This document shows, piece after piece, positions 1 to 8,506 of a stretch of DNA of 64,000 nucleotides (position 1 is its first letter; each line of letters begins with the position of its first letter). The stretch is from Brevibacillus brevis. GTDB taxonomy: Bacteria > Bacillota > Bacilli > Brevibacillales > Brevibacillaceae. The position numbers were made by a program, and so were the translations under genes. The DNA lies in the NCBI RefSeq assembly GCF_001039275.2, contig NZ_CP030117.1:5308501-5372500 (forward strand), in the 5' to 3' direction. Under the pieces are notes generated by a model that made no database searches, was not told the origin of the DNA, and was given only the letters and a program-made list of their open reading frames with translations.

Positions 1-349
1 CGTAATGAGGATGATCGTTGTAATCGCCGTCGCCGTTTTTACGCTCTACCAAGATCGCATTGGAAAACACCTTCGCCTCGCGGAGCTGTGCGAGATCGTC
101 TGCTTTGCCTACTCCTAGTTGCTCAAGCATTTCATAGAACATCACGGCATGGCCCATCATGTCCTGAGACATCGATGAAAACGCCACATCTTCTTCAATA
201 TGCGGAGCAAGCCCCAGCCATTCCGATCCACGATAAGCCAATATAAAATCGTCATCAGCAAGCTGGAACAACAGGTCGGTCAAGGCTTTTGCAAATGACG
301 GGTTTTGGTTTGCTGCTTCTACTGTTTCTACATGTAAACGGTCGCCCAT
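1..349 (-). CDS. paaC: PaaC, phenylacetyl-CoA epoxidase structural subunit (3' end outside window)
   Basis: PaaC is the non-catalytic ferritin-like partner of PaaA in the ring-1,2-phenylacetyl-CoA epoxidase. About 116 N-terminal residues are visible, beginning MGDRLHVETV, with ferritin-like helices containing LAYRGSEWLGLAPHIEED and SQDMMGHAVMFYEML, as expected for the PaaA/PaaC superfamily. The ATG at 349 follows an AGGAGG-like site. It is the third gene after paaA and paaB in one unit. The reading frame is open to the left edge, so the C-terminal half, and probably paaD/paaE, lie outside. The gene call is firm; only the end is missing. Confidence 0.9.
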   Translation of the reverse strand, partial: MGDRLHVETVEAANQNPSFAKALTDLLFQLADDDFILAYRGSEWLGLAPHIEEDVAFSSMSQDMMGHAVMFYEMLEQLGVGKADDLAQLREAKVFSNAILVERKNGDGDYNDHPHY

Positions 350-366
350 GATTGTATCCCTCCTGC

Positions 367-699
367 TTAACTGCCGTTGCCTGCATGCTTCTGTTTTTCT
401 TCGTACTGCTCGCGATGGTGGCGCCATCTTGACTGCAAGTCGCCGTATCCTTTGGTCTCCCGATAGCTCTTGTTGTCGAGTCTTTCCAGGAAAGGACGCT
501 CCTCTGGCGGAAGTCCAAAAATATCGTCGCGCTTGACTACCCACAAATTAAAACAAGGCTCACGGCGCAAGAAATTCTCCCTCGCCATGCTCAATGCGAC
601 TTCTTTATTGGGTGCCAACAAACTGAACTGTTGGACGAACGGAGCATTTACGCTTTTTTGGCTGAATACTTCGTATATGAAAAAGTTTTCGTTGCTCAT
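367..699 (-). CDS. paaB: PaaB, phenylacetyl-CoA epoxidase subunit
   Basis: PaaB is the small subunit of the PaaABCE multicomponent epoxidase and is required for assembly or electron delivery. The product is about 110 residues, typical for PaaB, and contains the family features NEVFSQK-like (YEVFSQKS), MARENFLRRE and LWVVKR. Two in-frame ATGs are possible (705 and 699). The SD-like AGGTG sits about 7 nt before 699 but only a few nt before 705, so 699 is preferred. It starts just after the paaA stop and is probably translationally coupled to it. Confidence 0.9.
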   Translation of the reverse strand: MSNENFFIYEVFSQKSVNAPFVQQFSLLAPNKEVALSMARENFLRREPCFNLWVVKRDDIFGLPPEERPFLERLDNKSYRETKGYGDLQSRWRHHREQYEEKQKHAGNGS

Positions 700-709
700 C
701 CACATTCAC

Positions 710-1678
710 CTACCCTACTTGTCGGCCGTACGACATAATCGCATCGCGCACCCATTTGGTTTCCTCATAAGACATTACCCGAAGATTCAGACGGTGAGCG
801 GAGCGTGGTCCGTTCCCCTTGACGATTTGCTTGAACTCTTCCCAATCAGGCTGTTGGTAGACCCATTTGTCTTCTGCCTCGTCGAAGTAAATCGTATCGT
901 CTGGAACTGTGCAGCCGAGGTGGAAAATACGCGGCAAGTACTTTTTCAGGAATACTTGGCGCAATTCTTCATTGGTCTGTGTACGAATCTTGTAGCGCAT
1001 GTTGGCTTCCTGATTGCTCGTAATGTTGCCGTTTTCCGGCGGTCCGAAAAACATCAAGAGGGCAGGCCACCAACGATGGATGGCATCTTGCAGCATTTGG
1101 CGCTGTTCATCGGTGCCTTCTGCCAACTCTAAGACGATACTCTCCCCGTGCTGGGCGTGGAACTTTTCTTCCGCACAGATCCGATGCAGAGCGCGGGCAT
1201 AAGGTGCATACGATGTATCAAGCGACATCGATTGCGTAATAATAGCCGCTCCGTCAACCAGCCAGCCGATCACACCAGCATCAGCCCAGGTAGGTGCTTC
1301 CATGTGGAATACATTGTGAAATTTCAGTCTCTTTGAAAACAAATCATTCATGATATCCTCGCGCGTCTTGCCTAATGGCTCAAGCAAATCTTCTGCGACG
1401 CGAAGCAGCAATTGACCATGCCCCATCTCGTCCTGGACCTTGGCCATAATCGCCAGCTTTCTGCGTAGTGTCGGCGCCTTTGGTACCCATTCTTTTTCCG
1501 GCAGTGCACCCATGATCTCACTGATGCCATGCATCGAAATCAGCTTGATCAACTGGTTGCGATAGTCGTCTGGCATCCAATCGTCTGCCTCTATTTTTTC
1601 CCCGCGATCGATTCTCGCTAAAAACGCTTCCAACTTTTCGTTTTCAGTCAAATCAGCATGTTCGAGCCTCATTTGCAT
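710..1678 (-). CDS. paaA: PaaA, catalytic di-iron subunit of phenylacetyl-CoA epoxidase
   Basis: PaaA is the di-iron oxygenase subunit that epoxidises the aromatic ring of phenylacetyl-CoA. At 322 residues it has the usual length. The carboxylate/histidine motifs of the ferritin-like fold are visible: KVQDEMGHGQLL near residue 100 and EEKFHAQHGE near residue 175. It is the first gene of the paaABC unit. The ATG follows AGGAGGG. The unit has its own promoter region with a paa-type operator directly upstream, separate from the chemoreceptor gene before it. Confidence 0.95.
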   Translation of the reverse strand: MQMRLEHADLTENEKLEAFLARIDRGEKIEADDWMPDDYRNQLIKLISMHGISEIMGALPEKEWVPKAPTLRRKLAIMAKVQDEMGHGQLLLRVAEDLLEPLGKTREDIMNDLFSKRLKFHNVFHMEAPTWADAGVIGWLVDGAAIITQSMSLDTSYAPYARALHRICAEEKFHAQHGESIVLELAEGTDEQRQMLQDAIHRWWPALLMFFGPPENGNITSNQEANMRYKIRTQTNEELRQVFLKKYLPRIFHLGCTVPDDTIYFDEAEDKWVYQQPDWEEFKQIVKGNGPRSAHRLNLRVMSYEETKWVRDAIMSYGRQVG

Positions 1679-1718
1679 GGAGAACGCCCTCCTTTTATCA
1701 GATATGCATTATGATAAA

Positions 1719-1760
1719 ATTATAATACGTTTTTATAACGCAATAATAACATATCGTCAT
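1719..1760 (-). promoter_or_regulatory. paaA promoter with composite paa operator (site A)
   Basis: Reading the minus strand, TGACGA (1754-1759) is followed after exactly 13 nt by the imperfect palindrome CGTTATAAAAACG (1728-1740), then by a perfect -10 hexamer TATAAT (1719-1724). The palindrome occupies the -35/-10 spacer, the classical position for repression. The same arrangement recurs upstream of paaX and of the EthD gene. PaaX is the only regulator encoded in the cluster and is the likely ligand-responsive repressor; that assignment is inference. Confidence 0.7.
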
Positions 1761-1793
1761 ACGTTTTTGCAATACGCTTACATGGAGACTCTC

Positions 1794-2621
1794 CTATTCT
1801 CCGTGCCCAGTTATATCTGCTGCCTTTTTCAATTCCTCAGCCATATGCCGCAGCTCTTGCATGACTGCATCCAGCTCCTGTATTCGCGTCGACTGCTGTA
1901 CGCTGTGATTCATCGTCTTCTCCATTTCACCAGTAACCGTTCCGACGAGTGCATTCATTTCATCCAACAGTTGGAAAATGCCCTTCGCTGAAGTAGCCGT
2001 CGTCTGGGAAAGCTGACGGATTTCCTCTGCGACCACGGAAAAGCCGCGACCAGCAGCACCTGCACGTGCCGCTTCAAGGACGGCATTCAATCCTAGGACA
2101 TTCGAGCGTGTTGAGATATTGCGAATCAATTCGTTGATCTGGGTCGTCTCTGTAATTTTCAGCTCTAATTGACCGGCTGCATCACTCAGCGTGTGGCTAG
2201 CCTGTGCCAAATGGTCCGCGTCCTTTGCCAGACTTTCTGTGTGCTGTGCGATATTTTCCAGCGCGTCCGTCAAATTTTGAGCCAAGCCGTGCAAGCGATC
2301 CTCTTGATCGGTCGTCACGCCTGTCGCCAAGCAACCGACTACTTGTCCGTTTTCGACAAGCGGATAACCGACTGCGATATAAGGAATGCCGTAGAGCTCT
2401 TTGGAAATCTTCTTCACTACCCGCTTGCCCTCTTTTACCGCCGTCGCATTAATACTCCCCGGGCGCAATTCGTCTCCTACTCGAATCCCCAGGTTCAAAC
2501 CTTGTGCCGGATAGTAGGCGAGAAACTTCTCTTTATCGGTGACTCCTACCATACATTCAGACAAAAATGCCTTTTGTAAAATCGGTGCGACCATTAAGAC
2601 GCTATTCAGCAATTGAGACAT
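1794..2621 (-). CDS. Soluble methyl-accepting chemotaxis protein (YfmS-like)
   Basis: A short cytoplasmic chemoreceptor of about 276 residues with no membrane segment. Residues 1-115 form a sensor-like domain of unidentified ligand. The rest is an MCP signalling hairpin with the conserved tip (RNISTRSNVLGLNAVLEAAR, then AGRGFSVVAEEIRQLSQ). ATG 2621 is chosen because GGAGG lies 7 nt upstream; an upstream in-frame start has no ribosome site. It is the last gene of the ABC-importer unit and precedes the paaA promoter. By position it may link aromatic-acid uptake or catabolism to CheA signalling (inference). Confidence 0.85.
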   Translation of the reverse strand: MSQLLNSVLMVAPILQKAFLSECMVGVTDKEKFLAYYPAQGLNLGIRVGDELRPGSINATAVKEGKRVVKKISKELYGIPYIAVGYPLVENGQVVGCLATGVTTDQEDRLHGLAQNLTDALENIAQHTESLAKDADHLAQASHTLSDAAGQLELKITETTQINELIRNISTRSNVLGLNAVLEAARAGAAGRGFSVVAEEIRQLSQTTATSAKGIFQLLDEMNALVGTVTGEMEKTMNHSVQQSTRIQELDAVMQELRHMAEELKKAADITGHGE

Positions 2622-2656
2622 GCATGATCCTCCTACCCTTGTGATGAAAACAACGA

Positions 2657-2691
2657 TTCCCCCCGCATTCTTCTTCAGTACGCGGAGGGAA
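2657..2691 (-). other. Intercistronic hairpin between receptor and chemoreceptor genes
   Basis: A 10-bp inverted repeat with one mismatch (2657-2666 with 2682-2691) and a 15-nt loop lies between the stop of the substrate-binding protein gene and the chemoreceptor. No U-run follows on the transcribed strand, so it is not a good terminator. A 3' stabiliser or attenuator for the highly expressed receptor mRNA is a reasonable reading. Confidence 0.45.
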
Positions 2692-2705
2692 CTCACTTCT
2701 TTTAC

Positions 2706-3893
2706 TTATTTAACGAGCTGGAACTTTCCATCCTTCACTTCAACCATGATCATACTGTCTTCTGTCAGACCGTTATGATCATCAGCCGTGAACTTGAATT
2801 CTCCGGTTACCCCTACGTATTTCACCTTTTCCAATACTTCGCCCAACTTGGATGTGTCGCCGCCTGCTTGCTTCAAGCCTTCCACGAGCAAATTCAAACC
2901 GTCGTACCCGTATCCCGCGAAGCCGTCTGGCTGTGCATTGTAGGCAGCTTGATAGCCATCCACGAATTTTTTGATGATGGCAGATTGCGGATCATCCGCC
3001 GCTACTTGTTCAGGGATGAGCAGTTTTCCAGCTACCATCAAGACACCCTCGCCAGCGTCTCCAATCAGTTCGAGGAATTTGCTGTTCGCAGAGCCATGGC
3101 TGCTAATGATCGGAATAGTGAGGTTCAATTGCTTGGCTTCCTTCACAATCGTAGCGGGTCCTGGGTTCGTACCTGCCACAATCAACGCCTGCGCATCAGT
3201 CCCTTTGATCTTGGTCAATTGGGAGCTCATGGACGGATCTTTTGTGCCGTATTTTTCTTCCGCTACAATCGTGATGCCGTATTCAGGCGCATATTTTTGC
3301 AATTGCGTCGTCCAGCCACTTCCGTATGGATTGCTGTCATTGAGCGTAGCAATTTTTGTAATGCCTTTTTCCTTCAAATATTTGAAGATGCGCTTCGTTC
3401 CGTGTACATCCGTGTGCGGTGTTTTGTAGATGCCTGCACGAACTGGATTGGTGATTTGGTCTGCCGCTGCCATCGAGATCAGCGGGAGCTTTTCTGCTGC
3501 GGCATATTCAGCCATCCCGAGAGACGGACCACTGCCTGAGGAGCCGAGTACAGCTACGACCTTTTCTTTCGAAGCGAGCTTTTTGATTGCTTTTACCGCT
3601 TCTGTATTGTCAGACTTGTCGTCTTCAAAAATGACTTCCAACGGTCGGCCATCCACTCCACCTGCTCCGTTTATTTCTTTTACCAACAGCTCTACCGCTT
3701 GCTTCTCCGGTACGCCGAGCGGACTGTTCGGACCAGTCAGTGAGAAAATAGCGCCGACCTTGATCGGGTCCTTGCTGGCGCCACCAGTGCCTGACTCTGC
3801 TGCTGGTGTAGTGCCGCCTCCACAGGCGCTCAAGAATACGAGCGAAGCGACTGCTGCTGGAAATAGCCAATTTTTGAATGTTCGTTTTTTCAT
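2706..3893 (-). CDS. ABC importer substrate-binding lipoprotein (LivJ/LivK type)
   Basis: Extracellular receptor of a branched-chain-amino-acid-type ABC importer, 395 residues. The N-terminus is a lipoprotein signal (positively charged MKKRTFK, hydrophobic core, lipobox LSAC at about 21-24) followed by a Gly/Ser/Thr linker. The type I periplasmic-binding fold is recognisable from KVGAIFSLTGPNSPLG and the following two-lobed sequence. With two ATPases and two permeases in the same unit, inside a phenylacetate cluster, the substrate is probably an aromatic acid rather than an amino acid (inference). Confidence 0.9.
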   Translation of the reverse strand: MKKRTFKNWLFPAAVASLVFLSACGGGTTPAAESGTGGASKDPIKVGAIFSLTGPNSPLGVPEKQAVELLVKEINGAGGVDGRPLEVIFEDDKSDNTEAVKAIKKLASKEKVVAVLGSSGSGPSLGMAEYAAAEKLPLISMAAADQITNPVRAGIYKTPHTDVHGTKRIFKYLKEKGITKIATLNDSNPYGSGWTTQLQKYAPEYGITIVAEEKYGTKDPSMSSQLTKIKGTDAQALIVAGTNPGPATIVKEAKQLNLTIPIISSHGSANSKFLELIGDAGEGVLMVAGKLLIPEQVAADDPQSAIIKKFVDGYQAAYNAQPDGFAGYGYDGLNLLVEGLKQAGGDTSKLGEVLEKVKYVGVTGEFKFTADDHNGLTEDSMIMVEVKDGKFQLVK

Positions 3894-3944
3894 GGGTGTA
3901 CCCCCTCATGTATGTGGTTGATCTTGATCAAACTGCTATGTTGG

Positions 3945-4688
3945 CTACACTGCTTCGTGGGAGCTTCCCAAATAAGCAGATTGTACTCGTGGGTCATTCC
4001 TAATCTCGTCTGCCTTCCCTTCCAGCATGACAGCTCCCGTACTGAGTACGTAAGCCCGGTCGGAAATAGCGAGCGCTGCGCGAGCATTTTGCTCGACCAA
4101 CAGCACCGTGGTCCCCCACTCCGAGCGAATCTCCTGCACAATCGTCAGGATTTCTTTGGCAATCAGTGGAGCCAATCCTAGCGAAGGCTCGTCCAACAAG
4201 AGAAGCTGCGGTCGAGACAAGAGCGCTCTGCCAATAGCGAGCATTTGCTGTTGCCCCCCGGAAAGCGTTCCCCCGAGCTGCCATTTCCGCTCTGCCAAAA
4301 TCGGAAAACGTTCATACACCGTCTCCATTTCTTTGGCAATTTCCTTTTTGCTCGTCTTGGGTATCCGATGCGAAGCACCCAGCCACAAATTGTCCTCCAC
4401 GGTCAGCGTCGAAAAAATTTGTCTGCGCTCCGGCACATGCGCCATCCCCCGGGGTACCACCAACTCAGCAGGGACACGCGTAATGTCCGCGTCACGAAAC
4501 CAAATCTTCCCATCCTTTTCGCCGTGCAGACCGCAGATACAGTTCAAAAGCGTCGTTTTGCCTGCCCCATTTGCGCCTAACAGGGAGACGATCTCGCCTT
4601 CGTTCACTTGCAGAGTAATGCCGTGCAGCACTTCTACCGGACCGTAGCGAGCCGTGATGTTGTCTACTGTAAGGACTGCCTTCCCCAT
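3945..4688 (-). CDS. ABC importer ATP-binding protein (LivF type)
   Basis: Cytoplasmic ATPase of the importer. Walker A GANGAGKTT, signature LSGGQQQMLAIGRAL and Walker B LLLLDEPSLGL are intact, and the length is that of LivF. ATG 4688 is chosen over the adjacent ATG at 4691 because it gives a better distance to AGAGGTG; the longer upstream frame overlaps livG without a ribosome site. It pairs with the LivG-type ATPase upstream. Confidence 0.9.
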   Translation of the reverse strand: MGKAVLTVDNITARYGPVEVLHGITLQVNEGEIVSLLGANGAGKTTLLNCICGLHGEKDGKIWFRDADITRVPAELVVPRGMAHVPERRQIFSTLTVEDNLWLGASHRIPKTSKKEIAKEMETVYERFPILAERKWQLGGTLSGGQQQMLAIGRALLSRPQLLLLDEPSLGLAPLIAKEILTIVQEIRSEWGTTVLLVEQNARAALAISDRAYVLSTGAVMLEGKADEIRNDPRVQSAYLGSSHEAV

Positions 4689-4710
4689 CATGTTCCACCT
4701 CTTTCGCGCT

Positions 4711-5472
4711 TCATTCTGCACCCAGATACGCCGCAATCACTCGCGGGTTCTCCTGAATCTCACGCGGGGTTCCTTCTGCGATTTTTGATCCTTGATCCAA
4801 TACTACGATGCGGTCCGCAATCGTCATGATCATGTCCATGTCATGCTCCACTAGCAAAATAGCCGTTCCATTGTCGCGAATCTCGCAAAACATGCGGCTC
4901 ATCTCCGCCGTCTCGGTATGATTCAGACCCGCAGCAGGCTCATCCAACAAGAGCAGCCGCGGCTTGGCTACTATTGCGCGGGCAATCTCCATCAGCCGCA
5001 GCTTCCCGTACGGCAAGCTCCCAGCCAGCGAGGACACTTCCTTTGCCAGTCCTACATTCTCTATCCACGTCTGTGCCTGCTCCTGCATCAACTTCTCTTC
5101 CTTACGGGACTTTGCCAGATTCATGCCACAGGAAAAGATACTCGCGCTTGTCTTGGTATGCATGCCAACCATGACGTTTTCCAAAACGGTCATATCGTCA
5201 AAGGTCTGGAGGTTTTGAAAGGTTCGCGTGATGCCCAATCCGGCATATTCATAGCCTTGCACACGTGTCAATGGCTGGCTGCTGAAGCGAATCTCTCCTT
5301 CCGAAGGCGGGATCACACCCGACACCATGTTGAGTACGGTGCTTTTCCCAGCGCCATTCGGGCCGATCAGCGCGAGAATCTCTCCTTCCCGCACCTGAAA
5401 ATCTACTTGATTCACTGCCCGTACGCCGCCAAAATCACGAGAGAGCTTTTGCACATCCAAAAGTGTTGTCAT
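4711..5472 (-). CDS. ABC importer ATP-binding protein (LivG type)
   Basis: Second ATPase of the importer, 253 residues. It shows Walker A GPNGAGKST, a LivG-style divergent signature (LPYGKLRLMEIARA), Walker B LLLLDEPAAGL and the HTE extension typical of LivG. The start ATG overlaps the stop of the permease gene before it as ATGA, indicating translational coupling. Confidence 0.9.
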   Translation of the reverse strand: MTTLLDVQKLSRDFGGVRAVNQVDFQVREGEILALIGPNGAGKSTVLNMVSGVIPPSEGEIRFSSQPLTRVQGYEYAGLGITRTFQNLQTFDDMTVLENVMVGMHTKTSASIFSCGMNLAKSRKEEKLMQEQAQTWIENVGLAKEVSSLAGSLPYGKLRLMEIARAIVAKPRLLLLDEPAAGLNHTETAEMSRMFCEIRDNGTAILLVEHDMDMIMTIADRIVVLDQGSKIAEGTPREIQENPRVIAAYLGAE

Positions 5473-6500
5473 GTTGCAGCCTTCCTTTCCACCTGCTGCT
5501 TTCGCTGTGCTTCTTCAGCCATGGCCTTCGCCTTTTTCGCCTGCCCTTTTTCGAAAGCAGCCCGGATGCGCGGAACCAATCCTTCTGGCATGAACATAAC
5601 GATCAGCACGAGAATCGCACCGAATACAATCGTGTCCACATCCCCCTGCAAGCCCGGCACCACTTCACTCAAGAGGACCAGCGCTTCACTAATAAAGCCA
5701 ATCAGGATCGTCCCGATCAAAGCGCCCCAGATGCTTGTCATCCCGCCGATGACGACCATCGTGAGAAACTTGATCGATTCGTGCAGTCCGAACGGCTGCG
5801 GATCGAGAATTCCCATGTAGTGGGCGTACAAGCCGCCGGAAATACCAGCGAACATGCCACTTACCACAAAGGCATTCAGCTTGAACTTGCGGACATCAAT
5901 TCCCATCGAGGTCGCGGCAATCTCACTTTTGTGAATCGCCCGAAACGCTCTGCCGACGCGTGAGTTCAAGAGATTAAGAGAGAAGAGCAGCACACAGGTG
6001 ACGACTCCCCAAATCAGAAAGTACATAGATAGCTCGCTTCCACCGAAGAAGGTCATTTGTGGAATGCTGATCATCCCGTTTGCTCCCCCGGTGACCGACT
6101 CCCATTCCGTAATCCCGATCTGCACGATATAGCCAAATGCGAGTGTCGCCATCGCAAGGTAATAGCCTTGCAGCCCCGCTATCGCCCGCCCGAGGATAAA
6201 GGCGAATAACCCTGGAACAATCGCAGCAGCTATGAGGCCGATAAATGGCGGCAGACCGTACTTCGTCGTCAATACTGCCGACGTATAGGCACCTATCCCC
6301 CAAAACGCTGCTTGTCCCAGCGAAATTTGTCCCGCCAGCCCCATTACGAGACATAGCCCGATGGTTACGATTGCTTGAAGACCGATAATAATTCCGACAG
6401 AACGATAGTATTCATCTGGCATCACGAATGGGAAAAGAATCATCAAAAACAGGTAGATTCCTATACTTTTGCCCCACTTATCGATGATCTGCTTCATCAT
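5469..6500 (-). CDS. ABC importer permease (LivM type)
   Basis: Polytopic inner-membrane permease of the LivM family, 343 residues, with eight to ten hydrophobic segments and the family sequences GQISLGQAAFWGIGAY and ATLAFGYI. The C-terminus is a charged cytoplasmic tail rich in Lys, Ala and Glu. Both ends overlap neighbouring genes by 4 nt, consistent with a tightly coupled LivH-LivM-LivG-LivF unit. Confidence 0.9.
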   Translation of the reverse strand: MMKQIIDKWGKSIGIYLFLMILFPFVMPDEYYRSVGIIIGLQAIVTIGLCLVMGLAGQISLGQAAFWGIGAYTSAVLTTKYGLPPFIGLIAAAIVPGLFAFILGRAIAGLQGYYLAMATLAFGYIVQIGITEWESVTGGANGMISIPQMTFFGGSELSMYFLIWGVVTCVLLFSLNLLNSRVGRAFRAIHKSEIAATSMGIDVRKFKLNAFVVSGMFAGISGGLYAHYMGILDPQPFGLHESIKFLTMVVIGGMTSIWGALIGTILIGFISEALVLLSEVVPGLQGDVDTIVFGAILVLIVMFMPEGLVPRIRAAFEKGQAKKAKAMAEEAQRKQQVERKAAT

Positions 6501-7375
6501 AGCCCTCCTTTTCCAACGCTGCGTTCTCCAAAGATGCCGGATGGCTTAATCAACAGCATGCCGATCAACACCAGAAAGGCGATCGCGTCCTTCATACCGG
6601 AGCTGATGTAGCCAGCTCCCAGCGACTCGACGATCCCGAGTAAAAAGGCGGCTACGGCTGCACCCAATGGATTTCCGAGTCCGCCAAGAATGGCTGCGGA
6701 AAAGCCTTTAATTCCGAGCAGCACGCCAACATCGTAGGACGTTACGGAAAGCGGCGCGATCACGATTCCTGCAATCGCTCCTGTCGCTCCACTGATCGCG
6801 AAGGCCAGCATACTCATCTTTGTCGGGCTAATCCCCATCAGGCGAGCTGCCATCGGGTTGACCGAACAGGCGTTAATTTTTTTGCCGAGAATCGTCTTGT
6901 CCATCAAGTACCAAAGTAAAAAAAGAATGATAAGAACAGCAGCCAAAATCCAGATACTTTGTTGGGCGATCATCACGCCGCCGATCGAGATCGGCTCATT
7001 GCTCGTAATCGGTTCGAGTGCAAACGCATCTTTTCCCCAAATAAAGCTGGCAATGCCACGAATGAGTGTGGAAATCCCTATCGTCAAAATAATCAAACTA
7101 ATTGGATTAGCCTTTTTGACGTAAGCGATTACATATTTCTGCATCAAAACACCGATCAAGGTGACCATGAGGATCGCGAGCAATGCCGCCAAACCATATG
7201 GAAGATTCATGCCAATCAAAGCAACTGTGACCATTCCGCCCAGCATCAAAAATTCACCCTGCGCCAGATTAATCACCTTGCTTACGTTGTAAATCGTGAT
7301 GAAACCAACCGCTACGATCGCGTAAATCCCGCCACTGACGAGGCCGTTTGCAACGTACTGCAGCAATTCCGTCAT
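6497..7375 (-). CDS. ABC importer permease (LivH type)
   Basis: Polytopic permease of the LivH family, about 292 residues. It begins MTELLQYVANGLVSGGIYA, and the family motif NLAQGEFLMLGG is visible near residue 40. A TTG-initiated extension of 12 codons is open, but the ATG at 7375 matches the usual family N-terminus, although its GGGGG site is about 12 nt away. It is the first gene of the importer unit, and a paaX terminator lies upstream, so it should have its own promoter. A weak cre-like TGTAAGCGTTTTAC lies at about 7425-7438. Confidence 0.88.
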   Translation of the reverse strand: MTELLQYVANGLVSGGIYAIVAVGFITIYNVSKVINLAQGEFLMLGGMVTVALIGMNLPYGLAALLAILMVTLIGVLMQKYVIAYVKKANPISLIILTIGISTLIRGIASFIWGKDAFALEPITSNEPISIGGVMIAQQSIWILAAVLIILFLLWYLMDKTILGKKINACSVNPMAARLMGISPTKMSMLAFAISGATGAIAGIVIAPLSVTSYDVGVLLGIKGFSAAILGGLGNPLGAAVAAFLLGIVESLGAGYISSGMKDAIAFLVLIGMLLIKPSGIFGERSVGKGGL

Positions 7376-7464
7376 ATTCGTGCTGTACCCCCTTTGTTTC
7401 GCGTCCACCAAACTACACCCAAGTAAAACGCTTACATTTTAAATAATGGAAAACCAATTGATTG

Positions 7465-7495
7465 AAAAAGACCCTAGACGTGCTAGGGCCTTTCC
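7465..7495 (-). terminator. Rho-independent terminator after paaX
   Basis: Inverted repeat CCCTAG (7472-7477) / CTAGGG (7483-7488) with a 5-nt loop is followed on the minus strand by TCTTTTTC. It lies just past the paaX stop and separates paaX from the livH-like gene. Confidence 0.7.
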
Positions 7496-7509
7496 TTCGC
7501 AGCTTTCGC

Positions 7510-8364
7510 CTATGCAGATGGCGCAGCTTCATACACGGTCTCGAAGAATCGTACTGCCCCTGGATTCAATAACTGGTAGTAATTTTGGAACAACTGATCC
7601 GCCTCTTTGCCCAACCACAGCTCTGGCAACAATTCCTGCGGCAAATCAGGATCGATGAACAAGAACTTGCGGTATTGGTGGACGAGCTTTGTCTTTTCCA
7701 CGAAGCAATGGCTGTCTGGAACCTCTTCCCCATTGCTAAGTTTGGCAGCAAGCTGCTCGTATTCCTCTCGGTAGGCATCGATGAAGGCCTTGTATTTTTC
7801 ATTGATTTCATCGATATCCCAGCACTTCTGTACGAGCTGCTTCGGATTGCTCCAGCCCATATGCTCTGATGTAAAAATCTCCACATACTCTGTAATCTCG
7901 TGCGCTTCCGTCAGGTCCTTCACGCGATCACTGAGGTTATTCGGGCTGATCCATGTGCTGGTCGTCAGCATCCCGAAGCCCATCCAGCCCAGTTCCTTCC
8001 GCAGTTGATCACGCAGCGCACGACGCTCCTCTGGGATGTTGTAGCTGGCAATGCACCACTTGCCGTCCCACACATCTGTCTCGACCTTATAAATACGTGC
8101 CGCTGCCTCTTCCAGCCGCTTTTTGCCGCGCTCGGATACCGAGTAGAAGCTGCGGTTCCCTACTTTTCGCGATTCCAGCCAGCCTTGGCGAAGCATCCGG
8201 GAGATGGCTGCACGAACAGCCGGCTCCGACAGTCCGAATTCCCCCATCAGCTTGGTCAGACTACCAATCCAGATTTCGCTTCCATAATGGCGGACGTATT
8301 CACCGTAAATTGTAAAAAGCATGGATTGTGGCTTCACGTTTCTTCTACCCCCAAATCGATTCAT
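7510..8364 (-). CDS. paaX: PaaX family transcriptional repressor
   Basis: PaaX is a GntR-like winged-helix repressor of phenylacetate genes released by phenylacetyl-CoA. At 284 residues it has the family length. The N-terminal part carries LSEPAVRAAISRMLRQGWLE, the helix-turn-helix and wing, and GNRSFYSVSERGKKRLEEA. The C-terminal domain has DPDLPQELLPELWLG, typical of PaaX. It is probably monocistronic, with a terminator after it, and carries a paa composite operator overlapping its own promoter, suggesting autoregulation. Confidence 0.93.
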   Translation of the reverse strand: MNRFGGRRNVKPQSMLFTIYGEYVRHYGSEIWIGSLTKLMGEFGLSEPAVRAAISRMLRQGWLESRKVGNRSFYSVSERGKKRLEEAAARIYKVETDVWDGKWCIASYNIPEERRALRDQLRKELGWMGFGMLTTSTWISPNNLSDRVKDLTEAHEITEYVEIFTSEHMGWSNPKQLVQKCWDIDEINEKYKAFIDAYREEYEQLAAKLSNGEEVPDSHCFVEKTKLVHQYRKFLFIDPDLPQELLPELWLGKEADQLFQNYYQLLNPGAVRFFETVYEAAPSA

Positions 8365-8422
8365 ACCTATTAGCTGTGTGAAATTGTACCATATTCTGTA
8401 GGAAGTGCGTGAATCGACCGAG

Positions 8423-8460
8423 AGTATATGACGATAAAATCGTATAACGTAATTTAAACG
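8423..8460 (-). promoter_or_regulatory. paaX promoter with composite paa operator (site B)
   Basis: On the plus strand TGACGA (8429-8434) is followed after exactly 13 nt by CGTAATTTAAACG (8448-8460). A second, perfect 13-bp palindrome ACGATAAAATCGT spans 8431-8443. On the transcribed minus strand a -10 TATACT (8423-8428) abuts the element, so it covers the -35 and spacer. Its orientation relative to the gene is opposite to that of site A. This supports autoregulation by PaaX (inference). Confidence 0.65.
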
Positions 8461-8506
8461 TAATTATAGTAAAACATTTTAAAAGAGTCAATTTATTCTG
8501 TCATAT

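Noticed and set aside
470..1132. 220-codon plus-strand frame opposite paaB and paaA
   Set aside because: Antisense to two well-supported genes with clear family motifs; no ribosome site, and the composition looks like a reverse-frame shadow.
2775..3539. 254-codon plus-strand frame opposite the substrate-binding lipoprotein gene
   Set aside because: Shadow of a gene with clear lipobox and binding-protein fold; the reverse protein has no recognisable domain.
7425..7438. CcpA cre site before the importer operon
   Set aside because: TGTAAGCGTTTTAC is off the consensus at the final positions and no promoter is clear there; mentioned only with the gene.
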